Of a DNA stretch of 64,000 bases, positions 53,656-56,600 are shown one piece after another (position 1 is the stretch's first letter; every line of letters begins with the position of its first letter). The notes beneath the pieces are model-generated. The model was not told the DNA's origin and ran no database searches. It worked only from the letters and a program-made list of their open reading frames with translations. Origin of the DNA: Marthasterias glacialis (taxonomy: Eukaryota > Echinodermata > Asteroidea > Forcipulatida > Asteriidae); contig OU452227.1 of assembly GCA_911728455.2 (NCBI GenBank), forward strand, positions 22,879,414 through 22,943,413, given 5' to 3'. The position numbers and the translations under genes are program-made.

Positions 53656-56600
53656 GCCCAACAGATGCCTTTGTAACCTCGTTGTAACCTCATTGTGTTT
53701 TTGTTTAACCCCTCCCTGGTAAAATTCCTGGTTCCGCACCAGGGCTCTAGCTCACACACAAACATAACTCATTCAAATCCATCTTAACTGTTCATTGGGG
53801 TGTTGTGCACCGGGCTCATGTTCTGATGTTATCAGGGTGTGGGTTCAAACCCCGGTAACGGCACTCATGTCCTCAAGACAGTTACAGCTGTGGGTCCCAT
53901 GTGTTCTGTAAAGTTTGTTAAGTAATTCAGAGGGCATTTATCGTTAAGGCATGGTTGGCTGCAGATTGCACAGCATCATCTTGTTAACCCTTACATGGTG
54001 CTATATGGGATGGGTTTCATCGTTTTATGTCTGTCATAAAAGTAAAACGTGATTTTATACACCTATCAGTGCTAGGATTATTATTATTATTATTACTATT
54101 CTGATCAAATTTAAAACGAGTTCTCACAGTCCAGAATGAGCACCTGCGGGCTTTGGCCGTTTCCATCGGCTTAAGTTGTGATGTTGAAAGGCAAAAAACA
54201 AGTGTTCTAACAGACAGAAACTGACTCACTGAAAGCCGTATTAATTGTTCATTCTGACCTTTTCTCTTCCAGAGATTCGCGTATGAGTTGTCGCTGTTCA
54301 TGATCATGTTCGGGGTGGTGTACATGGGTTACGCAAGCTTCTGCTTCTTGGTGTTTTTCCAGTTGCGTGACTACAGCACGATCCTGCGTACCTTGCTATC
54401 CCTCTTTGGCACCCTACTCGGTAAGCATCCATCAATCTTGACGTGTAGAGATTTGAACCCTCCAGAGACCATGGGTTTCTGTATAATAATGTTGCTACAC
54501 TCAGACATGAGTGACTTTGACTTTTTACCTATCCTTTTCCAGTGAAAATATCTGGGAAAATAGTATACAAATATTGAGTGGCTCAGAGTGCGATGGGAGG
54601 AATATTATCACAAGGTAACATTTTGACTGTTCCATTTCACGAGGCTGAGCCAAGTGAAATGGAACAGTCTAAATTTTATCGAGTGATAATACTTCTCCCA
54701 TTTTACAAATTGAGGTAGTTCTAATCTTGTGGCATTTTGCAGCATTTGGTGCTCGATATGTGGCAGGGTGTACCCCCCTCCTATTGTGTCTTCATTGTGT
54801 TCTGGAAAACTCTGGAATTCTTTTGAGGATTTTAAGGGTGGTGGTACTTCTGTACAAGAGGGAAAGAGTGTGTTAGAGAATGGGAATATTTGGGGGTGCC
54901 TCCCTCTGGGACATATCGGGCATGGTATATTTTGCAGCTGCTGTGGACAGTTTGGTTCAAATTGCTTACAGCCGCTATAGTCTCTATTAGGGGTTAGACC
55001 TACTTTACTCCGTTTGATCATTTGTGATGAGCTGTTCAAAAGTGTGTCTGCTTTTCACCCAATTAGGAAACTGGGTTATCTGTAGGATTTTGATTGTTCA
55101 TAATAAGCTATACTTTACTCTGAGGTTTCACACTACACCGATGTCTGATAAGCAACTTGTTATAACAGTGCCTAGTTTATTCAGTGCTTTGTGAGTCCCG
55201 CTGAAAATCCACAAGCTGCTTGGCTGGGATTTCAACCCATGATCCTGCAGGTTTGAGCAGATTACTTATCCGCTAGACCAGCATGTGTGCCAATTGAGAA
55301 GAAGCCAACGCAAATCCTGTAATATACCAACAATTTAATTGCTTCCGCAAAGGACAATATTATACTTTTGTTTCACCTTTTTGTTTTACCCTTTGTGACA
55401 AACAGTGTAAACTCAGTGCTTTCTGAGTTTTGCAGAAAAAAACAAGATTGCATGTTGTACTCCATTTTTGAAGAAACCCAAATTTCTTTGAGAAAACAAA
55501 TTCAATTTTGGATTCAATTTGGAAGGGATAATTTATTAATTAAATCAAACAAACAATACAAACCACAAACAGTTTTTAATTGATGTGAAACGCTTTTCAC
55601 CCATTAGGCAAGTTCTCTTTTGAGGATCTGATACAAGTGGACCGATACATGGGTCCACTCTTCTTCTTCAGCTACGTCATGATCGTCATGTGGACCCTGA
55701 CTAACATGCTGCTGGCCATCATCTGTGAAGCCTTTGCCAAGGTACAGTTATGCTATTTTTTTATATATTTTTTTATCGCATGCCTTTGTCCCGAGACAAA
55801 ATGAAACCATGGGCCAGTTTGAAGCCAATTCTTCTAATACCTGATGCAATGAAACGTTTAGTCAGCGATATTACTCATTCTTAATTCATTGGAGTGTTGC
55901 TATGTCTAAGCAAGAACATTAGGTGGCACATTCATCACATATTTCATTGCAAGTAATATTCACAAGAATGTTGTTGTGAATTTGTCCATGCTTATGGATA
56001 GTAACGCAATAAAATGGACATTCTTAAGTCATTGGACAGTGTTGCCATAAAAATCCTAAAATTTAGGCAAGCACATCCAACACATGCAGTATTTGCATTT
56101 TGATGCTTTCCAAATTTCCAAGCAATACTCATAAGGAAGTTAGCATGAATTTCCCTTGCTTAGAATTGGCAGGGCAAATGCTAACTGTGTACAGTAATCA
56201 AATATTTGACCTGTTTTATCTGTGAAATCTGTTAACAATTCTACAATCAATTGTAGAGACACGGGAAGGAGGCCGATCCTCTAAATAAAAAGGACGGACG
56301 AGCATTCACCAAATAATTACAAACAAAATGCACAATGACTTCTCAAATGTAAAAGAGATAAATTTCCTGGAACACGTTTAATTAATACTCACAATAATGT
56401 AGTAGCACTAAGTGCACAATAGCACAGCACAGTCACAACTCAAAGTAAATTCTATACAACGAAGTACTTGAACACTGAGGGCGTACTTGGGTTTCTTACA
56501 CAATGATAAAAGTATGTATATTATTTGCTGTAGCAAATTTCTAAAGTTCATCCTTCTTGGGTTGTTTTTAAATATTTCTTTCTGTAGGTCCAAGAGGAAG

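Noticed and set aside
54608..55039. 143-codon minus-strand frame
   Set aside because: Begins within the fold-back element and has no recognisable domain; Pro/Cys-rich text without a family pattern.
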